This document shows, in pieces, positions 22,079 through 33,960 of a DNA stretch of 64,000 nt; the stretch's first letter is position 1; the number at the start of each line of letters is the position of its first letter. Source of the DNA: Phoronis australis (lineage: Eukaryota > Phoronida > Phoronidae); assembly GCA_002633005.1 (NCBI GenBank), contig NMRA01000398.1:257202-321201 (forward strand). Direction: 5' to 3'. Under the pieces are notes generated by a model. The model made no database searches. It saw only the letters and a program-made list of their open reading frames with translations, and had not been told where the DNA came from. A program made the translations under genes and the position numbers.

Positions 22079-23219
22079 AAGACAATTCGTATATTTTCTT
22101 CCAATCTAAATCTATTTTGCATTTTTACTCTGACTTTGAAGGTTACCTAATGTCGTTAAATATAGGTCAAACATTTCTTCAACTTTTCACATTTTTCGGT
22201 AAGTGTGTAATTGCTAAAAGCATGCAATGAGAGTAGGCATTAACACTATTAATTCTAATATGAAATAGATTTTATTGAAACCTTGTTAGAAAAGAAACAA
22301 CACCATAATAATCTAGAATATTGGTTTTTACATCGAACACATTTGTCATGTGGTGTAAACTAACGAAATCGCCATGAGAGTTGTACATATCTCTGATAAA
22401 TTTAAAGCCTTTTACAAACCAAGATTTGCGAAAAACACTTCTGTCTCTGATCCCAACCATTAAACCAAAAGGTTGATTCAAAACGTCTTCTATATTCGCA
22501 ACAATTATTTTCTTATAGAAAGATGTCATACTTCCAAATATGTCTCCCCCATAGGAATTATCAATTACAGTTAACTTTGACTTAATACAGTCTTTTCCAA
22601 ATAAAGCAAAATTCTTAAAGAATGGGTAGAGTAAGTATAGTAACTGACCATTTTAAATGCAACGCTTTCAAGATATCTACGGGCATGGCGGGTTATCATT
22701 ACGAGCCTGCCATACAAATCTATAGAATATCGTATTAAATTACTACAAAACTTTTACTGTTGGATTTGATAAACTTGACAACAAAAACGAAGCTTAGAAA
22801 TAACTAGCATTTTAATTACAATTACCCTACCAGACAGCGTGAAATTTCGTCGACTCCTACTTTTTAATAATGACTTAATCTCAGTCATCCTTGCAGTGAA
22901 GGTGTTATGAGTCATACTATCCAATACATTGAGTGTCAAAATCCAACTCAAAAATTTAAAAGATTCTTTGTCCGAGGCATATTTTTTCACGTCATCACTA
23001 CCACTTTTAGTTCCAAACTATATGGCTTTTGTTTTATCCACATTCACTTGGAGACCGGAGACACTAGCAAACAAACAGATGTAATACAATCAATACGCTA
23101 GGCAATGACAAGTTAATCTTATCCAAAGTAATTGATGTCTCTTCAGGATAGTGCGAAATTCCTTATTTCCTGCAACTACACAAGCAATATTTTTATTCTT
23201 GATTAAATACATCACAATA

Positions 23220-23441
23220 TCAAAATATAGGGGACAAAGAGTCATCTTGTCTGCAGCCACGTGAAATATCAAGCCAGGAAGACGGTTGACCATTTACGAC
23301 AACACACGAAATAAAATTACCACAAAAGACTTTTACCCGCCTTCGGATCGACCAACCAAAATTAAGGAAAGGTAAAGTTTTTTTAATAAAATTCCATGAC
23401 AATGAATCAAGCGCTTTCTCAAAATCGATCAGTAAGAGCAA
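23220..23441 (-). pseudogene. LINE reverse transcriptase palm fragment
   Basis: LLLIDFEKALDSLSWNFIKK carries the first catalytic Asp block of the L1-clade enzyme; SRGCRQDDSLSP corresponds to the usual RGCRQGDPLSP with Gly to Asp and Pro to Ser changes, consistent with decay. Confidence 0.8.
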
Positions 23442-24284
23442 TGCTGGCTATGAGCTGACAGGGCATGAAATAATAAATCACATAGCACGAGAAATCCAGA
23501 AATAAACCTTTCTGGTCCTTACTGATTATTTTTCCCAAAACGGATTTTACCCGTGCAGCCATATCAGAAAAATCCAGTTTATACATGTATGTCACAATGA
23601 GTAAGGGTATGGGATTCGAGTTTTTAAATAATATCATTGTTTTTATCTGCTATTTTAGGGATGCATATAATCACTCCTTCTTTCTGTGTTGGTGATAGCA
23701 GACTAACAGCAAAACCAGTATAAGTGAGCGAACGACAAAATGTCCAATGTCAGCCAAAAAAATTCAGAAAGTCCATTGACAAACCATCGGAGTCTGGCTC
23801 TTGTTGATATTCATTTTTTCAAGCATGGTGTGACTTCTTGATATGTAATAAGACCTTTTTTCTGTCTCAATCAGTTTGAAGACACACACTTTTTCAAGAA
23901 AACTTTCTAAAGCAGTATTTTTAGAATGTGTGTATTTCGATAGATTTTCATAAAAAGTCTTGTATTGTGCGTAACCTCTGCTTCACTATTGGTTTAGTCA
24001 ACTTTTCATTTATTTCTGCAATGCCTTTTTTCCAAATGAAGAGAATATTACCCTCTTCAATCCATTTTGCTCTCGACCTGGTAATAACACTCATAACTTA
24101 TTCTACCCCAGCTCGGCAAGTTGATTATATTTGTTTAAATATTCCCCTATCAAGGCCTATACTTTTTCAAAAAAGCTGGAAGTAGCACTTAAAACAACGT
24201 CTCCATTGAATGATCGGACCGGTAACCAAATTCTATTATGCTAAAAGTTTTTCAGAAATTATAAAATACTCTAGTCCGGATCGT

Positions 24285-24726
24285 TTACTTCCACCTCCCC
24301 AAGTGTATTCTTAATTTTTGGGGTTCAGTTCGCTCCCGCCAAATATCAGCACTAGACAATTCTGTACAAATCTCCAGGAGCTTAATCCCTGACCTGGGGT
24401 TATTAACCTGTCGGTAATTAAGCGTGTCCGTAGACTGATCGAGAACAAAATTAAAATCGCCTCCCCAAATTACAGAGAAATTTCCTATATCTTGGATATA
24501 TTGTTTTATTTTTTTCAAAAAAGACGGCGAGCCCTAGTTGGACAATGATATTAATTAACGTTATTCTTGTCTCATTAACAGTATTATCCAAAATTAGTTT
24601 ATTACCATTGTAGTCTTGCCTAATGTTGTGTAGTTTATATTCAAAAGTATTATTAAAGAGGATCGCCACTCCACGGAAGTTTGCGGCATTTAAATTGAAA
24701 AACATATCTCCACATTGATCTGTCAA
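24285..24726 (-). pseudogene. LINE endonuclease domain, frameshifted
   Basis: Two overlapping frames give FRGVAILFNNTFEY-like sequence, then GGDFNFVLDQSTD and an S-A-D-I-W-R block, the middle of an EEP endonuclease. They are part of the Tx1/L1-type element and cannot be joined without a frame change. Confidence 0.75.
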
Positions 24727-25977
24727 TGTTTTCTTCTCTCGTAGTAAAAGGTGTGTTCTCTAGGCAATAAAGGGACATTGTTTTCCTCCTAAATGATTAA
24801 AAAAATCCTTTCGTTTTTCATGGACGCCCAGCTCTCTGCAATTCAACGATATTATTTTAAGATCAGCTGTCACCATTATAATAATGAGATTTATGGCACT
24901 CTGACATAAATCCTATTATTTGGGCAAATAACATTAGACACCCCTTCATCCTTCATATCCAACTCCTAGTTAGTTCCTACCAAGTCCGATGGTAGCGCGG
25001 TTTGTTCTTTCTCTCCAGCTTCCTGTTGGCCCAGCCACAAGCAACTGTACGTTCAATCGTAAGTTTTCCTAATTAGCCAATTTTATACCTAGTAGACTCC
25101 TTCCTGTTTGTCGTTAATTGTCCTGGACACAAGTTACTTTCCGTATTTATTACTTTTAGCCACAGATGGCTTTCCTAACGGCCGATTTCTTTCGATTCTA
25201 ATATTCCTCAAACCGCCAAACCAATCCCTCGCTATGTCACGCGATTCCTTGTATAGGAAGTGTGTCATAGGTAACGCGTCACATGTTATGTAGTTGTGCG
25301 TATATATATATTGTTGTGATATGTAGAATAAATCAGTTCAGTGTTCAGTTCAAATCTGTTCGTTTCACAGCGTAGTTAATGGAGTGTCTACTTTATTTGA
25401 CAAAGTAAGACACACGACACTGGGTATACATGTAAGTGGGATATCTTGCGGCAATCCCCGTCTGCTTTGGTGGGGGAGACCCTGCGGCGAGATACAACGG
25501 TTATCAATGGGGCGGGTAGGACAGGGCCTACTATTCGGCCCAGTTCCCATTCTTTTATGAGTTTGTCCGAGTTACAAATATAGGTTTTTTGCTGTGGTGC
25601 GGTTTTTCGTGCCCATGTATTGTAACCTAAAGCTATTTTAAGCCTTGAACAAGTTGTGCAGCACAATTGGGGTCTGGGTACTCATGTAGAATGCGTTTGA
25701 GTGCCATCGGTTTGACATTCGTGTGACCTAGGGTCCAGACGTACTGATAATTTGGGTGCATGGTGGATACTGGAATTACATAACACTAAACTACTAGGTA
25801 CTATTCCAACAGGACAGGAGGTAATATTATGTAACATATGGGATTTACAATGGTTGAGACCTAGAAGGGAATCTATCGCATGTAGGGGCGGAGACTGGTG
25901 TGGTAAAGCTCGAAAGCGCTGCGTCTCACACTGAAGTGTCCCGATATAGCCCACAACCATTTCGGTGGGTTTATCAG

Positions 25978-26370
25978 ATTAAAAAAAATAATAATAATAA
26001 AAAAATATATATATATATAAAAAACTTCGGCTCCCACTTCTATATTTTATTCGACTTCTCGAAAAAGTGCGGAAATACTGTACCTTACACTTTGAATATC
26101 TTATTTGTTGAGGCCTTTTCAAGTACTTCGCCTCTGGCCCCTATCGCGTACGAATGTTTATCTTCGCTTTTGACTCCCATAGTTCCTTCCGTTCAAAAAG
26201 AAAAAAAAAAAAAAAACAATGAAACAAAAATCAAAAACATCACAAAAAATTACAAAATAAACATATCAAAATAAGAAAAAATGAAACCTACACTGAATCA
26301 TTGCTAAAACTGAATAAATAATCCTTAAAAAAAAACAATCCAGAAAAAAAAAATAATACCTAATAATAAT
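25978..26370. repeat. AT-rich simple-sequence patches
   Basis: (AAT)n and (AT)n near 25981-26015, an A run near 26199-26215, and further A-rich and AAT patches to 26370, separated by ordinary sequence. Confidence 0.8.
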
Positions 26371-26682
26371 AATAAAAACTAATGATAGCAAAACATGTTT
26401 TAACTTCTGAAAAGATTCATGGCAATTGGTCCCACCTAATGCTTCACATTTCGTTCTCTTGGAATAATTTTTCACCTATTCCAACCGCGGTAATGCGTCA
26501 ACTTTGTTTTCGTTCCGCTTCGTGGTCGGGCATTCCCCACCATGACGATTTTCGATTAGACGGCTACCGTAGCGGCAGATAGACGGACGTATCGATCGAC
26601 GAGATCACGTCACACATGCTTGCTAATTTGTCTACTTCTCAGGCGCGCATAGCTTCGTCGTACGAAACTCAGATATATAAAA

Positions 26683-27060
26683 TTGTTTAGTCTATCCGAG
26701 TACGAAATTCGCGGTCGAGTGCCCACGCAGCGAGCGCATGGCGTCAGCTGTTTTTCTTTATTTTACTATTTTCGTACATTCCTTGTTCATTTTGGTGTGC
26801 TTATGTCTAAGCCAGTCACTCTAACAGTTGTCGTTAGCCGGTTACGTAGGGTCATTTTCATCTGCAACGCGGGAGCCACTACACTCGGGCTATTAGTAAA
26901 CAGTATCGGTGTAACTGCGCCAAGTTTTCGAAAGCGCGGCACTGTAACACTAGTGGGATACTTCTGCCCGTTTAGGCGTATACCTCATCTCAGCTTACCA
27001 GTAGTGTCTTACTTACATTTTAACACAAGATTTTTAATTTACGATTTCAAAATCTTGTAA
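26683..27060 (+). other. Unrecognised 125-codon open frame
   Basis: Open frame in the interior of repeat copy B. The peptide is hydrophobic and basic in patches (FLVHFGVLMSKPVTLTVVV, LRRVIFICNAGATTLGLLV) and matches no family I know. Nothing in its surroundings supports expression. It may be chance or part of a lost element protein. Confidence 0.15.
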
Positions 27061-29253
27061 ATTTTCCTTTTGTTAACCTATATTCCACGCAAAAGTGCCT
27101 AACCTACCTCCTAAAATTTCGTCACCGAAGCACACTGAGATTCCACTATCCCCAACTCAGTTGGAGTGCTCATTGACCCAGAGTTCATGGTGATGGGCCA
27201 GCCTGTGGTTTCACTCTCATGTCTTTACATAATAACTTGTTGCATAGTGTTGATGACCTCGTGCCACCAATGGAACTGTCTAGACTAAACTTTCACGACG
27301 CCTTAACCCTAGGCTCAATTGCATTTACTGACTAGATGTGCCCATCTTTTCCTGACATCGCCGGCACAAATGTTATTTGTCTTCTTGCTCCAGTTATTCG
27401 TTGAACACATGGATATGGTGCTAGGCCTTTTTACTGGCAAACATATTTTGTAGACCTGGTTACTTTCTGATTTGTGTTCTTGATGTTGTCTATTTTATAT
27501 GACTTTTTGCGGTATCATTATTCCTGAGACCCTGTTGCCGCCCTCTCGTATGGTCGTGTTGTGCAGGATTTTCTAGATACTTTATTTTTCTTAGCCATAT
27601 AGTAGACATGCAAGTTTTCGTATGAAGGTCTTCCTGTGGCACATAGCTTGATCCACAGTAGTTGCGTAACTACATAGCAGCCCTAATATGTAACAAAATA
27701 CGGTTTACTTTCAATAAAGTACTTCAAAACTGCCAACATCGTGTCTTTTTCTTGTGCTCGAAACTCGCATGCCACACCACTTTGATTTTTACCCGGTACA
27801 TTTATATCCAAGTTTCCCTGCCCGTTAATGGTTTATCTGTCCATGCAATACTTCGTTTCGATATTAACCTTCCCCTGCAGGTTATATGTTGATGTTTTAC
27901 TTTCTGGTTCTGGGGATGAAACATTCGAAAACTTGCTAAATGGTATCTCCAAACCAGCCCATGGGACTCACCCGAAATGGAAACCATGCTACCGCCGTTG
28001 TTCGTTAGTCTAAACGGGCTTGTTTTTCAATATCATGTCATAGAAATTTAGCGTTTTAATTACTGATTTTTATCAAACTGTCGTTTTTCATATCAAAAGC
28101 AGCGTCAAATAAAAAGCACTTTTTGAATACTGATTTTAGATCTGTTCATGAATCTTTATATGAAATGACATCTACCATGCTGATGGCGCTTTACCATTCC
28201 GCACCATCACTTCTTTCCTAAATTTAACAAAACATAACCAAAAACAATTAATAAATACAAAATATAACATCCAAAATAAAACTTTAACAATCTTTCTGGT
28301 TTCAGAAAACATGTCCATTTTCTGAGTACAATTTTGCAGCGAGTTTCCCTAACAGCACATGCTTCTGGCAGAGGTTACTATCCAGCCATTGTCACACCGC
28401 CCACCTTTTCTGGTTCGCAAGTTAATCGTGCCACTGCAATACCAACAGTTGCGCATAATCTCTTGACCTGAGCACATAGGAACCTGAACGTCAGTTATCT
28501 TCAGCTGAGCTACCCTAGCTCCTACACGGTGCATTAGATTCGTACTACTCGGGGGGCGGCCGCACTAAACTTGGGTATTAAAGTGTGCACTAAACCGGCT
28601 TAATTTCGCCAGGATTTGCTGCGATTCGAGTGAGTATGATTTGGGTTTTGGGGGCGGCTTAGACCCGGGGAAGGCCCGGTCGGGAGCGTTGGGTGGCCCT
28701 ATATCATGCGATGCTCGGGTGGGAACCACTGCAGGTCCTCCAGGTATGTTTATGCCTGCATTGTTATGTAATGCAATTTCCCTTGTAGTAAAGGCAGGAT
28801 TGTCTGGTAAGTGGGTGTGGTATGGTGTCAGTAGAGGTGCCGGTAATGTACAGCAACCACAACTCCGGCTCTATCGTAAACTAGGGTGTGGCTGGGTTTC
28901 GAGCTCTGCGGGAGCGGTACTGCTCATCGTGAGGTATCCAAACTGTCCTCGTGGGCTATGCCCCAAGTCGAACGCCGTGCCTGCACTCCGGAAGGGGGGG
29001 ATGAGCTTCAATGATTATGGAGGCAAATCCGGGAATGGCATCGGTCCCTTTCCCATTGCTTCCGACTACCTTTTTCACTCAACCCCTGCCACTCCTCTAC
29101 CAGGGTCACGGCCCCCACGCGGGTTGTGGCGGTGGACAGGATTGTTCATCCATGAACAACCCTGCCCGTGTGGCACATACTGAGCCACAACACCACGTTC
29201 CTTACAATAGCTCTTTTATCACTCCGGCTGGTCTGCTCACTCAGCTTGTCCGG

Positions 29254-29540
29254 AACCTGCTTTGCAGGTTGTTATAGCCCAGTTGGCTGTTTGGTGTACC
29301 CACTTGGTACTTTATATGATATTTGCCCATTTGGCAGTTTATACCCACTTGGTACTTGTTATTGAATTTGCCGTTTTGCTCGACTCAGTTGGTAGGCAAT
29401 CGGCCAATACCCATTTTGTATTATGTACCCATTTGGTACTATGCTAACCTGTGCCACTTAGTATCCGATACTCAGTTACACTTTGGGTATCGGAAATGTG
29501 TGTGTTATCTCTTGTAATTAAGGAACCCATCTGGTTCCTT
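29254..29540. repeat. Array of short hairpins, copy B
   Basis: Perfect arms at 29254-29270 (AACCTGC, loop TTT), 29276-29288 (AGCC/GGCT), 29296-29310 (GTACC/GGTAC), 29324-29336 (TGCC/GGCA) and 29342-29354 (TACC/GGTA). Further ones are 29425-29439 (GTACC/GGTAC), 29465-29493 (CCGATAC/GTATCGG, long loop) and 29520-29540 (AAGGAACC/GGTTCCTT). Loops are CAGTT, CACTT, CATTT or CATCT, the complement of the loops in copies A and C. Confidence 0.9.
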
Positions 29541-29634
29541 CTGTGAAATATTTATTTGTAGAGCTGTGACCCTGAAATTCCCAATACAACTTAAAATATA
29601 CATTATTGTTGTTGTTTTATTTGTCCCCAATAAA

Positions 29635-30295
29635 TAAATACATGAAGTTATGCACATGTAGCACAAAACATAACAAAAACAATACAAACACATTCACAAG
29701 CACACAATAGATTTCACAGAGTACAATATCATAGTGAGATATGATGATAGAAAACGTGTGAAAATTGATCCTCATGGTAAGGTTTATTCCCCCAGTATTT
29801 TTGATAATGAGACTTTATAATAAATACATAGAGACACTGCACACACGGTTCTCATACAAAAACAAGTAGAAGGAAATTTTAGGTTAATTACATTTCAGTA
29901 AAGAGACTTGGCTTTGTACTGGGCGTCTAGGACTCGTTGCCGAGGGACCTGAACTGAGCAAACAGATTACAACGTAAATAATTAAAATGCCTGCACTCTG
30001 AGCCTACACGCAATCAAGAGCACTCTCATTAATAGCTTCTCCAGGTAGATTGCCCAGCATGAAGCCACAACGCTTAGGTCAAAAACAGAACACAGCTACA
30101 AGAATAACACAACGCGACACGGTTGTCACGAACCTTGACATAACCCTGATTTAAATGTAAATTTACACACGCGCAAATATAAACCTGGAGTGCGTGAATA
30201 CAGTTTAAATTTGCATAAGGGGGTAAAAGCAAGGTCACTACGTCATAAGTGTCATTACAAAGTTATGTCTGTGGTACCATTTCTTCGTAAAGCAA
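29635..30295. other. Intergenic, no gene seen
   Basis: AT-rich; no family-like frame. Confidence 0.45.
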
Positions 30296-30299
30296 CACC

Positions 30300-30375
30300 C
30301 ATTGCTGCTGCTGCTGTTTCTGCTGCTGTCTCTGCTGCTGCTCCTCCTGCTGCTGCTACTGCTGCTGCTGTTGCG
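30300..30375. repeat. Imperfect (GCT)n trinucleotide repeat
   Basis: About 75 bases of GCT with interruptions (GTT, TCT, CCT, ACT). It is open in several frames, as expected for such a repeat, giving poly-Ala or poly-Ser peptides that I do not regard as a gene. Confidence 0.9.
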
Positions 30376-30397
30376 ACTACGGTTGTGGAACACAGTT

Positions 30398-30870
30398 GCC
30401 ATTTTGTGAGAGAGTTTCCGGATCATATCTAGAGAATGCATTGACGGGTTTTAAAGGTGCGCGATGTCAAAGCATCGGAACCGTTTAGTTTTCGAGCTGG
30501 TTCAACTATCGTAAAACCTCTTAGTGCTCATTTTGTTATCGAAAAGGGTTTTTCAAGGGTCTATGTAGGGTAGAGCGTACCAGGATGATATCTACAAAAC
30601 CGGTTGGCGGATTAGTTTAATGCTTGACATAGTGTTATATCATAAGATTGCATGAGGACCATTTGATTTTTGGCCGGTTTCGTAAATTTCAGTGCCTCCT
30701 AGTGGCCATTTTGTGTGACAGTTTTTCCGGATATATAGATGATATGTACAGAAAGGATGGACGGATTTCAATAAACTCAATACAATGGTGGGTAATACCA
30801 ATGCATCAGCACCATTAAGGTTTCGAGTGGACTTGACTACCATAACGCCTCCTAGTGCCCTAGTGTTTTC
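30398..30870. repeat. Degenerate tandem satellite, ~150-180 bp period
   Basis: The phrase CT(C/T)(C/T)TAGTG-CCATTTTG recurs near 30518, 30697 and 30850, with an incomplete one near 30398. Each is followed by a TTTCCGGAT-like or TTTTCGA-like block. Units are strongly diverged. Confidence 0.6.
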
Positions 30871-32220
30871 GAGGATGGATTTCCAAATGTTGTTTGGGGA
30901 AGATCAAAACACAAATTACGGTGTTTTCCCGTTGCTCCCAACTTGTTCGATTCTACAGTGTATAGCCAAACAACAAGTTGGGAAGTTTACCCCTGTAGCC
31001 AATATCTTACACGACTGATTAACTGCATTCTGGCATCCATGATTGGAGGGCCAGCTGTCTTTTGTTCGATAATTGCTCTAATCTCCGATCAGATCGTATC
31101 TAGCCTTACTGGGCTGTTCTGCTTAAATGAAAGTTAAGATATAACATATTTGAACATAAACCAATAACATTTCTGGATTCCTTGTTTAGTTTTTTAATCA
31201 CGAAACTCACCCAACTACTGTACAAAAGAAGATACATGTAAGACAGTCTATTCTGTCCAAACGGATTACCAACGTACTGAGTTTGACTGTGTTCATACGG
31301 GTTGGGTAAGAGTGTGTAACCACAAAATCTGCAATTTTGACTATTGGTTCTCACAACTATTACCAAAAGTCTGCTGTAATGAAACGAGGTCGATCGTTTG
31401 AGTTTGTGCAAAAATAGTACACAAGCAAAATTTTGAAGAGTTAAGAAAAATGAATCAATTGTATGTAAACAATTGAAAAAAAATCAGTACTGGTACATGT
31501 GCTTACCCACCGAATTCGAAAATGTTATTCTCATAAAAACGCTGGCGTTCACGCTTATGGGGTCAGCTATGCCGAGGATGCGACTTTATTAATATATCGG
31601 GCCGCTGGGATCCGTTCCTCAGTGATGCGTATACATTTTTTCGTAAATCCAGAACGAGTGATCCTCAAAAGCCGGACTTCAAATTTTTCAAAGTCAGCGG
31701 CTTTAATGAATAAACCAGTTTGCGAGCTCCTCGACTTCTCGGTGTAATCATGCAAGCTGGGAGTCACTCGAAATTGAAGATAAATCTTTCATGGAACAAT
31801 TCCAAATGCCGATAAAATGCTTATTGACAAACGGAGAAAAAAGACACCTCGGTTACCATTGTTTATTCATTGTTGATTAAATCCTCAACCCGGTGTCGAA
31901 AGTAGTTCAACCAGGTTTCAGTAACCCTGTGAAGCCTTTGATATAATTGGCCTGCTTGTTATCATACGGGACAAAAAAACTGTGCTGGGCAGTAAACAAA
32001 GAGTCAAATGTTATCGCAATCTCAGCACCCCTCACGTCTGGAAATGTTGCTGAACGACAGAACGCCGTCTTGAACCAACACAAAGCTTTGAAATGTAAAC
32101 ACGGCTGTACTGCAAATGGTGCGCTCCTAGAATTAAAAATGGCGCACAGTATGTTGTATGCTAGTGGGGGAATTCAAAATCGACAGTATAAGTTCGGTAT
32201 AACATCACTTTAAAACGAAA
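30871..32220. other. Intergenic, no gene recognised
   Basis: Only short motif-free frames. Sequence from 32221 onward is duplicated 5' flank of the channel genes and is listed separately. Confidence 0.45.
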
Positions 32221-32720
32221 ATTTTCGCCGAATCCATTGCACCATGGAACCATGGCGTGTATCTCACCATTCGCAGCCTGAAGTTCTAAGGGTGAGCTAA
32301 ATTGCACTACCTTAATGACAAAAAGAATTAAGCATATGTGTAGGAAAATGACACCGGGAAGGATTTCGGCAGAAGTCTGACAGATATCAGCAAGAGATGC
32401 AATTGGTAGTGAATTTCTTTCTGTAGTTCTTATCAAACCAAATAACTTAAAGGAATCTTTGCCACCAAACAATAGCCGTTAACATTTTTCGGCCTTAAAT
32501 CCAATAGTGACAGTTTAGAGAGTTAGAGGGACACCATAGGAAGCAAATGTTTTAAATGATGTCCGCTTCACCGTGAAGTAGAACTCGCCACCTATTCAGC
32601 CCATACATGCGGCTCAATCAAGTTCGTTAAAACCGAAAATGTCTTAGTAATAAACATCTAAGTTCACACGATTACTCCCAACAAAGGAGACTATGTGACC
32701 TTTGTAGCTATTAGACGAAA
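32221..32720. repeat. Segmental duplication, 5' flank of channel copy 3
   Basis: Aligns with 46505-47010 upstream of copy 4. Shared anchors include GAATCCATTGCAC, GAGATGCAATTGG-type (near 32395 and 46645), TTTTTCGGCC and CAA(C/T)AAAGGAGAC. It lies a few hundred bases before exon 1 of copy 3, so it probably includes promoter sequence. Confidence 0.75.
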
Positions 32721-33047
32721 GACGTTCGGTATCTGATTTTGGCTGCTGGGGCCTCTAACAAAGCACACGGTCCCCACCGAGTACAAAAACCGTCACAGTG
32801 TTCTGACGCCGATTTTTGCTGCTGTTTGACATGCTTTTGATGAACGTGAAAAATCTGCTATAAATGTGCGGTCCTGGTTTTTTGTCGAGCATTGTGTTCC
32901 CGGTCATTGTAAGGCGAGTGCGCTATGTTTACAATTCCATTAAGCAATTATTATCGATTACCCATGTGGTTTGTAGCCTTAATGGAAAACCATGAACTGC
33001 ACATGTATAAAATACTATCCTCACCGCGTAGAACTTACATAGCTGCG

Positions 33048-33263
33048 ATGGCTATGGACAAAACACCAACACCACCAAGAGACCGGAAGCAAACAAATAA
33101 AGTACTACGGATTAGTAATACCGAAAAAATGCACTGTAGTAGCAACGAAAAGATTATGAAGAATACAAAACACCATTTGGCTGAGTTCTGCGACACAACC
33201 TCCTGCCATGGTGCGTCTCAAATATTCAATGACAAGTATGGCAAAGTGTCACGGATTGGAATG
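33048..33263 (+). CDS. DEG/ENaC channel copy 3, exon 1 (N-terminus)
   Basis: 72 codons from ATG 33048 to the donor ATG|GTAAGT at 33264, phase 0. The frame is open further upstream, to an ATG at 32925, but that part aligns with non-coding flank of copy 2. The context of 33048 (G at -3 and +4) is good, so I chose it; ATG 33054 is also possible. Residues 47-57 read FCDTTSCHGAS with the His-Gly gating motif at 54-55. The N-terminal 40 residues are basic and Thr/Pro-rich and lie in the cytosol. Intron 1 is 5.03 kb. Confidence 0.88.
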
Positions 33264-33837
33264 GTAAGTTGCTTGTTTCAGTATGATACAACGGCATTTA
33301 ACTTGAGCGATTAGTGTTATTAATTAATTGATTGAATTTTTAAACACTGTGGCAAATTACTAGATTTAAATAAATATACATCAAAACTTCTTGGACTCCT
33401 GTCATGGAAACTATAGGCTAAGATTTAGACTGAAGACCACTTGAAATCGAGGTTTAGGCCAAGTTGAGACCTCACGATAAAAGAGTCAGAGAAGATAAAT
33501 TCGTGAGAACACAGTGTACGAGAGCATGCAAACTACACCTTCCCAATGCAATGCAAATTCGGTAAACTAAGCGAGGTGTTGTGTGAATTACGGTTTAGAG
33601 AATTATCTTGGTTTCGAACGTCTAACTTGGGCGTGTTGGATACATTTGGGATCTCTAACATTTAGGTATAGAAAACCTTGATGTTGCTAAATCATCAAAT
33701 CCAACTGCATTTTCTCTACAGCCTTTGCCAATGAGGCTATTTGGAGAGTTCTCCTCGCCTGTCGCTGTTGTAATAGTGGTGATTGAATTGCGCATGCGTC
33801 GCTGTCTGCATGTAAACAACTGGTAAAAGATGGAATT

Positions 33838-33960
33838 ATCATCAAAATACGTCGTCGCGCTAAGCCTTATTATTGCTATATTCCGTGGTGCAAGTCTTCG
33901 ACAGGTGGTCACAAATTCCCAAAAGACCTAAGGTTACTATATTCGTGTACAATTGCTGTC
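33838..33960 (+). pseudogene. THAP-like zinc-finger fragment
   Basis: One frame reads Y-Y-C-Y-I-P-W-C-K-S-S-T-G-G-H, then K-F-P-K-D-L-R-L. This fits the start of a THAP domain: C-x(2-4)-C followed by H-x-F-P-K-D. The invariant Trp a few residues later is absent and the second half of the domain (C-x2-H) is not found, so at best it is a remnant of a THAP transposase or gene. Confidence 0.3.

Larger units (their letters stand above)
21672..24876 (-). mobile_element. Tx1/L1-type LINE, ORF2 remnant
   Basis: Minus strand, from an ATG at 24876. The endonuclease start L-K-I-I-S-L-N-C-R is followed by NFRGVAILFNN (24726 frame), GGDFNFVLD (about 24460) and later LLLIDFEKALDSLSWNFI with ISRGCRQDDSLSPIF (23441-23220). 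Next are V-N-V-D-K-T-K-A-I and GRVIVIKMLVISKL (22990-22754), QPFGLMVGIRDRSVF with LDYYGVVSFL (22529-22272) and finally DSDLCSLCNKAPETFSRFWKC (about 21990). This block order and wording is that of L1/Tx1-clade ORF2. Frames break at least six times and the catalytic F-A-D-D region near 23110 is not readable. Its 5' end abuts the element that begins at 24884. Confidence 0.88.
24884..29634 (-). mobile_element. Hairpin-array repeat family, copy B (longest, 4.75 kb)
   Basis: On the minus strand it runs from TTATTGGGGACAAATAAAAC (about 29634) to CAGAGTGCCATAAATCTCAT (about 24884). The outer 350-450 bases on each side match copies A and C. The 4 kb interior has no recognisable transposase, reverse transcriptase or recombinase. 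It holds AT microsatellites, an A run, and unrelated-looking open frames (26683-27060, 28641-29183) with no motif I can name. Another short hairpin, CTACCA/TGGTAG, lies near 24990 and is kept in A and C. It is either a non-autonomous unit with captured DNA or a decayed autonomous one. Confidence 0.6.

Noticed and set aside
28641-29183. 180-codon open frame inside repeat copy B
   Set aside because: GC-rich stretch giving a Gly/Pro-rich peptide with no motif; the frame runs into conserved non-coding repeat end sequence.
24884-29634. Repeat copy B as an LTR retrotransposon
   Set aside because: The two ends are not direct repeats of one another, and no gag, protease, reverse transcriptase or integrase motif is readable inside.
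30190-30441. Poly-Ala/poly-Ser frames on both strands
   Set aside because: They come from the GCT repeat, which is open in most frames.
32925-33047. Upstream ATG at 32925 as start of channel copy 3
   Set aside because: The matching stretch in copy 2 is out of frame and aligns as untranslated flank; ATG 33048 has a better context and gives a normal length.
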